Source: Bog-113 sp963752695
GTDB lineage: Bacteria > Acidobacteriota > Terriglobia > Bryobacterales > Bryobacteraceae
Length of the DNA: 64,000 nucleotides
Reading direction: 5' to 3'
Assembly: GCA_963752695.1 (NCBI GenBank)
Contig: CAVVZB010000001.1
Coordinates: forward strand, 868,001-932,000
The position numbers and the translations under genes are program-made. How positions within the stretch are numbered: the first letter of the stretch is position 1; the number at the start of each line of letters is the position of its first letter. Below are positions 41,888 through 49,412 of the stretch, in pieces. Below the pieces are notes generated by a model. The model was given only the letters and a program-made list of their open reading frames with translations, did not search any database and was not told the origin of the DNA.

Positions 41888-42664
41888 TTACGCACTGAAC
41901 AAGCGGAAACGCGATTTTCTCGGTTGCAGTCTATGTTGCGTCAGCGGAACCCCGTCGAGAGCCAGGCGTGGATTGTCCCGAAAGAGGAGGTCGGCGGTCT
42001 CCACGGAGTGCTTTTTCGCCACTTCTGCGTAAGCGCGATCCAGCCGCGGGGGCCGGTGTTCCATGTCGTGCCCGTCACTAGCCACGAAGTGAACCTTGTT
42101 CTCTTTAAGCAAACGCCACGCAATTTTATGGGCTGTCCTTCCGAAGTTCCCTTCCAGCGATTGTGCCGTGATTTGCACATAACAGCCCACCTTCAGCCAG
42201 GTGTCGAACTGATTTTCGTCTCTCCAAAGAGCGCGATTGCGCTCCGGGTGGGTGATGACGGGCAGGATACCGACCTGCAGCATACGCTCGAAAACGTGGC
42301 CCAAATCGGCAGGGATCAGAGTATCGGGAAGCTCAACCATCAAGTAGCGCAGGTGATTGATGGTGTATGGGCGGGGATCGTTCAACGCGTCCTCGATATT
42401 GCCAAAGCTGAGATGAAAATCAGATCCCAAATGCAGCCGCGGCTTCCCATCGAGAGCTTGTCTCAGGTCCACAACGCGCTGCTCAACCAGCGCCGAATCG
42501 AAGAGATATCGATTGTTGGCGTGGGGCGTGGCCACAAGATCGGTAGTGCCGGTTTCGGCTGCAAGCCGCGCCATCTGGACACTTTCTTCGAGCGTTCTCG
42601 CGCCATCGTCAAGATCCCAGAGGATGTGGCTATGAATATCGACCATCAGCGTACGCGTTCTCAT
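41888..42664 (-). CDS. CpsB/CapC-type PHP-domain tyrosine phosphatase
   Basis: About 258 residues from the ATG at 42664; an ATG at 42646 begins directly at the conserved MVDIHSH and is equally possible. PHP metal ligands are visible in DIHSHILWDLDDGA, TPHANNRYLF, GSDFHLSF, THPERN and ASDGHDMEHRP. These enzymes dephosphorylate the Tyr tail of BY-kinases and help cycle capsule or exopolysaccharide assembly. The gene lies 103 bp upstream of the ribbon-helix-helix gene in the same direction. Its expected partner, the Wzc-like protein here, lacks a Tyr cluster, so the substrate is unclear. Confidence 0.9.
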   Translation of the reverse strand: MRTRTLMVDIHSHILWDLDDGARTLEESVQMARLAAETGTTDLVATPHANNRYLFDSALVEQRVVDLRQALDGKPRLHLGSDFHLSFGNIEDALNDPRPYTINHLRYLMVELPDTLIPADLGHVFERMLQVGILPVITHPERNRALWRDENQFDTWLKVGCYVQITAQSLEGNFGRTAHKIAWRLLKENKVHFVASDGHDMEHRPPRLDRAYAEVAKKHSVETADLLFRDNPRLALDGVPLTQHRLQPRKSRFRLFSA

Positions 42665-42707
42665 CGTCGCACGGCTCAAGGCTCGCTCCGGCGTGATTCG
42701 AGTCCGG

Positions 42708-42736
42708 TTAAATCAATTCTTTCCATGCATTACGAT
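42708..42736 (+). promoter_or_regulatory. Possible gnd promoter (TTAAAT-17-TACGAT)
   Basis: TTAAAT (42708-42713) and TACGAT (42731-42736) are 17 bp apart, and the gnd ATG is 8 nt after the -10. The transcript would start within a base or two of the ATG. No Shine-Dalgarno sequence is visible in the short gap. Confidence 0.4.
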
Positions 42737-42744
42737 GGGCAGTA

Positions 42745-44202
42745 ATGCAAACGCAATCCTGTGACATTGGGCTAATCGGTCTCGCGGTGATGGGCCAGAA
42801 TCTGGTCCTGAACATGAATGACCACGGCTACAAAGTGGCGGTCTTCAATCGCACGACGTCCAAGGTCGATGATTTTCTCAATAACGAGGCGAAAGGCACC
42901 GAGGTACAGGGTGCACACTCCATTCCAGAGCTCGTCGAGCTGCTTAGGGCGCCCCGCAAGGTCATGCTGATGGTGAAGGCCGGCGACACGGTGGATCATA
43001 TGATCGACGCGCTGGTCCCGCACCTTCAGCCAGGGGACGTCATCATCGATGGCGGCAATTCTAATTTCCTCGATACGAACCGGCGGACACAGACGCTGAC
43101 CGGCAAAGGAATTATTTTCGTGGGCTCCGGCGTCTCAGGTGGCGAAGAAGGCGCGCGATTCGGGCCGTCGATCATGCCGGGCGGGAACCCCGCGGGCTGG
43201 CCATTAGTGAAGACGATCTTTCAATCCATTGCTGCCAAAGTTGAAGACGGAACCCCCTGCTGCGATTGGGTTGGCGAGAATGGCGCGGGCCACTACGTCA
43301 AGATGGTGCACAACGGCATCGAGTACGGGGATATGCAGTTGATCTGCGAGGCATACCATCTGCTGCAGGTTGGTCTAGGCCTGAATGCGGACGAGCTGCA
43401 TGATGTATTCGCCGAGTGGAATCGCGGGGAACTGGATAGCTTTCTGATCGAAATCACGAGCCAGATCTTCCAAAAGAAAGATGACGACGGAGCGCCGGTC
43501 GTCGAGAAAATTCTCGATGCAGCCGGCCAAAAAGGGACTGGCAAGTGGACCGTCAATAGCGCTCTCGATTTAGGCACGCCGGTTACGTTAATCGGTGAAG
43601 CCGTTTTTGCGCGCTGCTTATCGGCTCTCAAGAGCGAGCGTGTGGAAGCCGCGAAGATTTTGGAAGCGCCAGTTAGACCATCCGCGCCGGAACGCAAGGC
43701 ATTCATCGAAGATGTACGCTGCGCACTCTATTGCTCCAAGGTGATCTCCTACGCGCAAGGCTATATGCTGCTGCGGGAGGTAGCCACGGAACAGGGGTGG
43801 AATCTGAACTTCGGCGGCATCGCGTTGATGTGGCGCGGTGGCTGTATTATTCGTAGCCGTTTCCTGGGAGATATCAAGGCCGCATATGATAGTGACCCCA
43901 ACCTTTCCAACTTACTGACTAATAAGTTTTTCAGCGGAGTCCTGAACAAATATCAGGCATCCTGGCGGCGCGGCCTGATTCACGCGATCGAGCTTGGTGT
44001 GCCCACTCCGGCCTTTTCCACCGCGCTGTCGTTCTACGACGGTTACCGTACAGCGCGCTTACCCGCCAACTTACTTCAGGCACAGAGAGACTTCTTCGGC
44101 GCCCATACTTACGAGCGCCTCGATAAGCCACGCGGCGAGTTCTTCCATACGAATTGGACAGGCAAGGGCGGTCGCATCTCGTCCAGTACTTACAATGCGT
44201 AA
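42745..44202 (+). CDS. gnd: 6-phosphogluconate dehydrogenase, decarboxylating
   Basis: The enzyme oxidatively decarboxylates 6-phosphogluconate to ribulose 5-phosphate with NADP+. The 485-residue length indicates the long dimeric type. Motifs are GLAVMGQNLVLNMNDHGYKV (Rossmann GxxxMG), FVGSGVSGGEEGARFGPSIM, the active-site HYVKMVHNGIEYGDMQLICE and the C-terminal GGRISSSTYNA. It is monocistronic on the plus strand between two leftward operons. gnd often borders surface-polysaccharide loci in enteric bacteria; here the same placement holds. Confidence 0.97.
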   Translation: MQTQSCDIGLIGLAVMGQNLVLNMNDHGYKVAVFNRTTSKVDDFLNNEAKGTEVQGAHSIPELVELLRAPRKVMLMVKAGDTVDHMIDALVPHLQPGDVIIDGGNSNFLDTNRRTQTLTGKGIIFVGSGVSGGEEGARFGPSIMPGGNPAGWPLVKTIFQSIAAKVEDGTPCCDWVGENGAGHYVKMVHNGIEYGDMQLICEAYHLLQVGLGLNADELHDVFAEWNRGELDSFLIEITSQIFQKKDDDGAPVVEKILDAAGQKGTGKWTVNSALDLGTPVTLIGEAVFARCLSALKSERVEAAKILEAPVRPSAPERKAFIEDVRCALYCSKVISYAQGYMLLREVATEQGWNLNFGGIALMWRGGCIIRSRFLGDIKAAYDSDPNLSNLLTNKFFSGVLNKYQASWRRGLIHAIELGVPTPAFSTALSFYDGYRTARLPANLLQAQRDFFGAHTYERLDKPRGEFFHTNWTGKGGRISSSTYNA

Positions 44203-44223
44203 GTAAGGAGTAAGTACCGGCGA

Positions 44224-45051
44224 TTACGGCCGTTCGCGGAGGCCATTTGCGAATCCGGCGGCGGATTCGAACTCGCGTTGCATCGTGCGCGAACTTAAGT
44301 TGTCGCGCAGATACTCAAGCTTCTGAATGTATGCCGTAAGTGCTTCCGCGATCGCGTCGGGATTAGTTAGCAGGATATCCCGCCATATCTCGTACGCACT
44401 TAAGGCCAGGCGCGTCGCGCCCACAAGCCCCGGTCCGGCAAGCGTCTCTTCCGAGGCCAGAAGCGCAGCCAACGCGGTGGAAGCTAATTGAGGCAAGTGC
44501 GAACTGAAAGCCACCCGGCGGTCATGCTCTTGAGCTCCGACGATTACTTCGAGCGCGCCCATCTTTTCCAGCCACTCCCGCAACTCGTGAGCAGCGGGGT
44601 GCTGCAGTTCAGATGGATTTCCCGGCGTCAACACGTAGGGCCGGCCTCGGAACAGATCGGGCTCGGCGTTTTCGACGCCGCGCGACTCCTTGCCCGCCAT
44701 TGGATGGCCGCCCAAAAATGCACAATGGCGGATGTGCTTGCGCGCGGTTTCCACGATCAAGTGCTTGGTGCTGCCCGCGTCGGTGACCAGAGCTTCCGGG
44801 CGCACGAAATCATTCAGCTGATGTAAAGTCGCGAGAATGCGGCCTACGGGCTGAGCCAGATACACCAGGTCCGCTTGACGAACGGCCGATTCCAGGGTGT
44901 CTGAGCGGTCGATGGCTCCGCGGATTAAGGCCTTCCCGATGGTTTTGGCCGAACTGACGCCGATAATTTCGCCCCGGAAGCCCGCCGCGCGTAGGGCCAG
45001 GCCAAACGATCCGCCGATTAGTCCTACCCCAACAATTGCGACGGTCTCCAC
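44224..45051 (-). CDS. tyrA: Prephenate dehydrogenase
   Basis: 275 residues from a GTG at 45051, one base after the stop of the upstream gene, and directly before the Rossmann motif VAIVGVGLIGGSFGLALRAA. The open frame runs further up, but that part overlaps the neighbour. The enzyme converts prephenate to 4-hydroxyphenylpyruvate for tyrosine. Family stretches are LVYLAQPVGRILATL, FLGGHPMAGKESRGVENAEP, LFRGRPYVLTPG and HDRRVAFSSHLPQLASTAL. It is the last gene of a seven-gene aromatic amino-acid operon. Confidence 0.93.
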   Translation of the reverse strand: METVAIVGVGLIGGSFGLALRAAGFRGEIIGVSSAKTIGKALIRGAIDRSDTLESAVRQADLVYLAQPVGRILATLHQLNDFVRPEALVTDAGSTKHLIVETARKHIRHCAFLGGHPMAGKESRGVENAEPDLFRGRPYVLTPGNPSELQHPAAHELREWLEKMGALEVIVGAQEHDRRVAFSSHLPQLASTALAALLASEETLAGPGLVGATRLALSAYEIWRDILLTNPDAIAEALTAYIQKLEYLRDNLSSRTMQREFESAAGFANGLRERP

Positions 45052-45052
45052 G

Positions 45053-45763
45053 TTAAAGAAGAATTCCTTGCGCGCCAGCGGCCAGCGCAGCTTTCCCGAT
45101 CGCGCTAACCACATCGTTGCGCTCGCTCAGCCCGCCCGGCGCGGCAATCACAGGGAGATGCGTCAACAGGCGCAGTTCGGCAATCGCGCCGATGTCAAGT
45201 ACGCGGCCAGCAGCGCTTCGTACGCCACTCTCACACAGGACGACGTCGGAATTACCGCCTTGCAGAATGGAGTCGGCGGCAGTCAACCAGTCATCCACGC
45301 TGGCCAATTCTGAACGCTTTAAGATCACCGGGACTGCCGCGCCCCCAAGTTCACGCAGCAGCGCGCTATTTTCCATGCACGCCGGGGGCACGACTAAAGC
45401 ATCGGCGTGGGCTCCCAGCACACGCACCTGTGAAGATTCCCAGACCTCGCGCAGCGTCGCGCCGCCGGGTAGCAGAACCGGATCGGGGCCGCCCACTTCA
45501 AGCAAGCCGATGCGCACCAAGGTTCCTTCCGGACGCGTATTCCGCGCAGCGAGTTTCCAACGGCTCGAAATTCGAATCGCCTCCCGCACTCCAGGCATGG
45601 ATCGAAACTCGCGGGCGTCGAATTTTTGGGCATCCCCGATTCCGCCAAGCACGGTGTAAGTCATGCCGCTCGAACGATGCACATCGAAACCCAGGCCGAT
45701 CATCCGCTCCATCACGTTCTGGATCTGTTCATCGGTAACGCCAGAATCCATGATCACCAGCAT
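45053..45763 (-). CDS. Degenerate DAHP synthase-like protein
   Basis: 236 residues against about 340 in the AroF/AroG-type I-beta enzymes. The N-terminal ferredoxin-like domain is intact in style (LVIMDSGVTDEQIQNVMERM, GLGFDVHRSSGMTYTVLGGI). In the barrel, the entry motif GPCSVE is missing. The catalytic LLKRG region reads VILKRSELASVDDW, LCERGIRT reads LCESGVRS (Arg lost), and the metal-ligand motif DPSHATG reads APGGLSE (His lost). The chain stops at GAQGILL before the final Glu/Asp ligand. It therefore cannot catalyse the aldol condensation and is more likely structural or regulatory. It is coupled by TAATG to the mutase gene and lies 1 nt before tyrA. Confidence 0.85.
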   Translation of the reverse strand: MLVIMDSGVTDEQIQNVMERMIGLGFDVHRSSGMTYTVLGGIGDAQKFDAREFRSMPGVREAIRISSRWKLAARNTRPEGTLVRIGLLEVGGPDPVLLPGGATLREVWESSQVRVLGAHADALVVPPACMENSALLRELGGAAVPVILKRSELASVDDWLTAADSILQGGNSDVVLCESGVRSAAGRVLDIGAIAELRLLTHLPVIAAPGGLSERNDVVSAIGKAALAAGAQGILL

Positions 45764-46053
45764 TATTGGGCCATCCGTTCGCGCTGTACTTTGCGCATTT
45801 CGTCGATGATGCGTTCGAAAACACGTTTAGCCGCGTCGGGCGGCATAGGGCCGGAATTATGGGCCGCGATGTTTCGAAACACCTCTTCCTCGCGCTTAGG
45901 CTCATAAACGGGCAGGCTCACCGTTGCTTTGATGCGTCCGATAACTTGCACCGTTTCCGTGCGCTCATTCAGCAGCGCCATAATCCGGCGATCGACATCG
46001 TCAATCCGGTCCCGGCATTCAGCGAGCGCTCGCGAGGCTTCTTCCGGCGTCAT
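45763..46053 (-). CDS. Chorismate mutase, AroQ type
   Basis: 96 residues, the size of a stand-alone AroQ domain that turns chorismate into prephenate. ALAECRDRIDDVDRRIMALL carries the conserved Arg and Asp of helix 1, IGRIKATVSLPVYEPKREEE the Lys and Glu of the active site, and the C-terminal helix ends in DEMRKVQRERMAQ. It overlaps trpA by ATGA and the degenerate DAHP synthase-like gene by one base. In several bacteria a mutase forms a complex with DAHP synthase, so an association with its odd neighbour is plausible. Confidence 0.93.
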   Translation of the reverse strand: MTPEEASRALAECRDRIDDVDRRIMALLNERTETVQVIGRIKATVSLPVYEPKREEEVFRNIAAHNSGPMPPDAAKRVFERIIDEMRKVQRERMAQ

Positions 46054-46835
46054 GCCGGAAACCCGCTTTTTAGAGTTCGCGTGAAGGCTTCCAGCCGATC
46101 CTCAAGATCGGGAGCGTCTCCATGCGCTTCGATCAGGCTCATGATCGCACTGCCGACGACGACGCCGGGAGCGACGGCGCCAATTTCAGCAACATGCTCC
46201 GGCTTAGAAACGCCGAAGCCCACTGCAATCGGAAGCTTCGAGATCGCCATGACACGCGCCACCAGCGGTGCGACCGACAGCGAGACCGCGCTCTGCACGC
46301 CGGTAACGCCGGTCCGGCTAACCAGATAGATGAACCCGCTCGAGAGCGCAGCTACCAGACCCAGCCGCCGGTCGGAACTGGTCGGGGCAGCCAAAAACAC
46401 GGTATCCAAACCCTGTTCGCGCATCACCCGAACGTAATCCGCGGCTTCCTCCACGCTGGCGTCAGTCAGCAAGCATCCATCGATGCCAGCGGCCTTAGCG
46501 TCGCGCGCCACACGCTCCACACCATACTTCTCGATCGGATTTAGATACGTGAACAACAGGATCGGGACTTCCGACACGCTGCGGATTTGACGCGCGATTT
46601 CCAATACCCGGGCCAGCGTCGTGCCTTGTTGAATGGCTCGGTATCCAGCCCGCTGAATCACCGGACCATCCGCAATCGGATCGGAAAATGGGACCCCGAG
46701 TTCGATCAGATCCGCGCCGCCTCTTTCGAGCGCGGCCACTAACGCCGGCGTGCGATCGGGATGTGGATCGCCCGCGGTGATATATGCGATCAGAACGTGG
46801 GGCTTTTCCCGGAAAACCTTCTCAATCCGGGTCAC
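46050..46835 (-). CDS. trpA: Tryptophan synthase alpha chain
   Basis: 261 residues from a GTG that overlaps the trpB stop (GTGA). It cleaves indole-3-glycerol phosphate to indole, which is tunnelled to TrpB. Signatures are AYITAGDPHPDRTPALVAAL, the catalytic Glu in DLIELGVPFSDPIADGPVIQ, the catalytic Asp in IDGCLLTDASVEEA (short DASVEE variant), and YLVSRTGVTGVQ with VGFGVSKPEHV binding phosphate. Confidence 0.96.
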   Translation of the reverse strand: MTRIEKVFREKPHVLIAYITAGDPHPDRTPALVAALERGGADLIELGVPFSDPIADGPVIQRAGYRAIQQGTTLARVLEIARQIRSVSEVPILLFTYLNPIEKYGVERVARDAKAAGIDGCLLTDASVEEAADYVRVMREQGLDTVFLAAPTSSDRRLGLVAALSSGFIYLVSRTGVTGVQSAVSLSVAPLVARVMAISKLPIAVGFGVSKPEHVAEIGAVAPGVVVGSAIMSLIEAHGDAPDLEDRLEAFTRTLKSGFPA

Positions 46836-48055
46836 TCGGCGTCGAGTTCCTTCAGATTCTCACGGTAGATATCCATGTCTTTGTCGCCGCGTCCGGAGAG
46901 GTTGACCACGAAAATGGAATCCTTTTGACCGGGTGCGCGATGGATCGCCTCAGCCACCGCGTGGGCCGTTTCCAAAGCCGGGATAATCCCTTCCGTACGG
47001 CTCAAGCGCACCGCTGCGGCTAACGCTTGATCGTCAGTAGCCGAAACGTACTCCGCCCGCTTGCTGTCATGGAGCGACGCATGTTCCGGGCCTACGCTCG
47101 CGTAGTCGAGGCCCGCCGAAACCGAGTGCGTCAGAGACACCTGCCCATGCTCGTCTTGCAGAAGATAGCTTTTCGATCCATGCAGAACGCCGGGCGATCC
47201 GCCACTGAAACGCGCCGCGTGCTGGCCGAGCGTGGTTCCTTTGCCACCTGCTTCCACCCCGATCAGCTTTACCCCGGCGTCCGGAACGAAAGGATGAAAG
47301 ATACCGATTGCGTTACTGCCGCCGCCCACGCAGGCGAAGATCGCGTCCGGCAGGCGCCCTTCGGCCTCCAGAACTTGCGCCCGCGCTTCCAACCCGATCA
47401 CCCGGTGAAAATCGCGCACCATCATCGGATACGGATGCGAACCCAATGCCGACCCGAGCAGATAGTGCGTGGTCGAGATATTGGTCACCCAATCCCGCAT
47501 GGCTTCGCTGATGGCGTCTTTCAACGTGCGGCTTCCGGAACTCACTCCGATCACCTTGGCTCCAAGCAGACGCATGCGAAAAACGTTCAGCTTTTGCCGC
47601 CGCATGTCTTCTTCGCCCATGTAGACAGTGCAGTCGAACCCAAACAACGCACACACCGTAGCCGTGGCTACGCCGTGCTGACCCGCTCCGGTTTCCGCGA
47701 TGATGCGAGTCTTGCCCATGCGGCGCGCCAGCAATCCTTGCCCCAGGCAGTTATTGATCTTGTGCGCCCCGGTGTGTAGCAGATCTTCGCGCTTTAAATA
47801 AATGCGAGCGCCGCCCAGTTCAGTGGACAGGCGATGGGCAAGTGTGAGCGGCGTCGGCCGGCCCGCATAGGTAGTTAGCAGGTGGTCGAGCTCTCGCTGG
47901 AATGCGGGATCCTTGCGCGCCTCCGCATATGTGAGCTCCAGTTCTTCCAACGGAGACATCAGCACTTCCGGGACATAGCGCCCGCCGAACGGGCCGAAGT
48001 GTCCGCCCCCATCGGGCTCGGACGTTAATTGGAGATCGAGAATACCGGGTGACAT
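46832..48055 (-). CDS. trpB: Tryptophan synthase beta chain
   Basis: 407 residues. PLP-dependent; condenses indole with serine. It opens FGPFGGRYVPEVLMSPLEEL; the PLP lysine is in LLHTGAHKINNCLGQGLLAR. The catalytic Glu lies in AETGAGQHGVATAT and the phosphate site in CVGGGSNAIGIFHPF. Ion and serine binding residues follow in GLDYASVGPEHA. Its start lies 31 bp inside trpF. Sequence is typical TrpB1, the partner of TrpA. Confidence 0.98.
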   Translation of the reverse strand: MSPGILDLQLTSEPDGGGHFGPFGGRYVPEVLMSPLEELELTYAEARKDPAFQRELDHLLTTYAGRPTPLTLAHRLSTELGGARIYLKREDLLHTGAHKINNCLGQGLLARRMGKTRIIAETGAGQHGVATATVCALFGFDCTVYMGEEDMRRQKLNVFRMRLLGAKVIGVSSGSRTLKDAISEAMRDWVTNISTTHYLLGSALGSHPYPMMVRDFHRVIGLEARAQVLEAEGRLPDAIFACVGGGSNAIGIFHPFVPDAGVKLIGVEAGGKGTTLGQHAARFSGGSPGVLHGSKSYLLQDEHGQVSLTHSVSAGLDYASVGPEHASLHDSKRAEYVSATDDQALAAAVRLSRTEGIIPALETAHAVAEAIHRAPGQKDSIFVVNLSGRGDKDMDIYRENLKELDAE

Positions 48056-48618
48056 ACTTTTAAGAAGCGTGAGAGACGCGCTTGATCCTTTTTACCAGGG
48101 GAAATTTCCAGGGCCGAACAAGCATCAATGCCCCATGGCTGTGCTTGCGTGATCGCCCGCTCTACATTCTGTTCGTTCAGTCCACCGGCCAGAATCACGG
48201 GCTGACTCACGTTCCTCGCGAATCTCCAGTCGAATGACTGGCCCGATGAAACCCCGTCCAGAAGAACGGCCTCTACCCCGAACTCCTTGATTGCGCGCGG
48301 CAGCCGATCCACAATGCGGAAGGCCTTCCACACGCGCACGAAATCCGGCATTGCGGCCGGCAATTCCGATCCATGTAACTGCGCTACATCCAGTCGCAGC
48401 ATGCGGGTGATTCGCTGTATTTCCATTGTGGGGGCATCCACGAAAACTCCCACGCGCCACACGTTTGCCGGCACGCAATCGATCCATCTCTCCAGCATTT
48501 CCGGTGGGATGAATCGCGGGCTCGGCTGATGAAAAATAAACCCCAACGCGCGGGCGCCACCGTCGATGGAAGCCTGTGCATCGTCGCGATTGGTGATTCC
48601 GCAGATCTTCACGAACAT
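48025..48618 (-). CDS. trpF: Phosphoribosylanthranilate isomerase
   Basis: 197 residues; isomerises N-(5-phosphoribosyl)anthranilate. VKICGITNRDDAQASIDGGA contains the catalytic Cys, ALGFIFHQPSPRFIPPE the conserved SPR region, VFVDAPT and LDVAQLHGSE the central strands, and LLDGVSSGQSFDWRF the catalytic Asp region. GGLNEQNVERAI and GIDACSALEISPGKKD bind phosphate. It overlaps trpC by 10 bp and trpB by 31 bp. Confidence 0.95.
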   Translation of the reverse strand: MFVKICGITNRDDAQASIDGGARALGFIFHQPSPRFIPPEMLERWIDCVPANVWRVGVFVDAPTMEIQRITRMLRLDVAQLHGSELPAAMPDFVRVWKAFRIVDRLPRAIKEFGVEAVLLDGVSSGQSFDWRFARNVSQPVILAGGLNEQNVERAITQAQPWGIDACSALEISPGKKDQARLSRFLKVCHPVFSISN

Positions 48619-49397
48619 CGCAATTCTCGCAGTTTCCCGGGCGGGTCGGCGGCTTGCATCAGATGCTCGCCCACCAGGAAAGCGTCATACCCAGCCGCGC
48701 TCAACCGCCGGATATCGTCCGGGGTCCGAATTCCACTCTCGCTCACGCGAATCAGATTGCTAGGAATCAGCGCGGCCAAATCTAATGAAGTCTCCAGGCG
48801 AACATCAAACGACCGCAGATCGCGATTGTTCACGCCTACTATCGCGGCGCCGGAATCGAGCGCTTTCTTCAGTTCCTCAGCGTCGTGCACTTCCACCAGC
48901 GCGGCTACTAGGAATTGCGCCGCTAGCTCGCGGAAATACTGGAGTTCTTCCACCGAAAGGACAGCCGTGATGAGTAGGATGGCATCCGCCCCATGCGCGG
49001 CAGCCTCCAGTACCTGCGTAGCGCTAATGGTGAAATCTTTGCGGAGCACCGGCAGAGTGACGGCTCCGCGCGCGGCCTTCAAATGATCCAGACTTCCTTG
49101 GAAGAAATCACGATCCGTGAGCACGGAAATGGCCGCCGCGCCCCCATTCTGATAGGCGGTGGCCAAGCTTGCTGGATCATAATTGTCCGTCAGCAAACCT
49201 TTGCTGGGCGAGGCCTGTTTAATCTCCGCGATGATCGCCGGCTTCGACCGCCGAAGTGCCGCCGCGAACGCTCGCCGCTGCATTACCGACCGCTCCGCCC
49301 CCAACTCCAGTTCCGCAACGGAAACCCGCGATTCGCGCAGTTCCTGACGCTTGCGTTCCACAATTCGGCTTAGGATATCGGGGAGCGTCGTGGTCAA
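48609..49397 (-). CDS. trpC: Indole-3-glycerol phosphate synthase
   Basis: 262 residues from a TTG at 49397 (MTTTLPDIL). Motifs are IIAEIKQASPSKGLL, LTDRDFFQGSLDHL, PVLRKDFTISATQVLEAAAH, LVEVHDAEEL, IVGVNNRDLRSFDV and VSESGIRTPDDI, with the catalytic Lys and Glu residues of the family. TAACAT lies 6 nt before the TTG, so transcription could begin at the start codon, although the TonB receptor gene ends just 15 bp upstream and readthrough is possible. trpE, trpG and trpD are elsewhere. Confidence 0.95.
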   Translation of the reverse strand: MTTTLPDILSRIVERKRQELRESRVSVAELELGAERSVMQRRAFAAALRRSKPAIIAEIKQASPSKGLLTDNYDPASLATAYQNGGAAAISVLTDRDFFQGSLDHLKAARGAVTLPVLRKDFTISATQVLEAAAHGADAILLITAVLSVEELQYFRELAAQFLVAALVEVHDAEELKKALDSGAAIVGVNNRDLRSFDVRLETSLDLAALIPSNLIRVSESGIRTPDDIRRLSAAGYDAFLVGEHLMQAADPPGKLRELRCS

Positions 49398-49412
49398 GTC
49401 TTAATGTTATCG

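Noticed and set aside
41843..42745. A 300-residue plus-strand frame across the PHP phosphatase region
   Set aside because: It is antisense to a gene with clear PHP metal motifs. The composition is a shadow and there is no ribosome site.
45117..45659. A 180-residue plus-strand frame opposite the DAHP synthase-like gene
   Set aside because: Antisense shadow of a frame with family-level similarity; rich in Ser/Arg/Pro as expected for such shadows.
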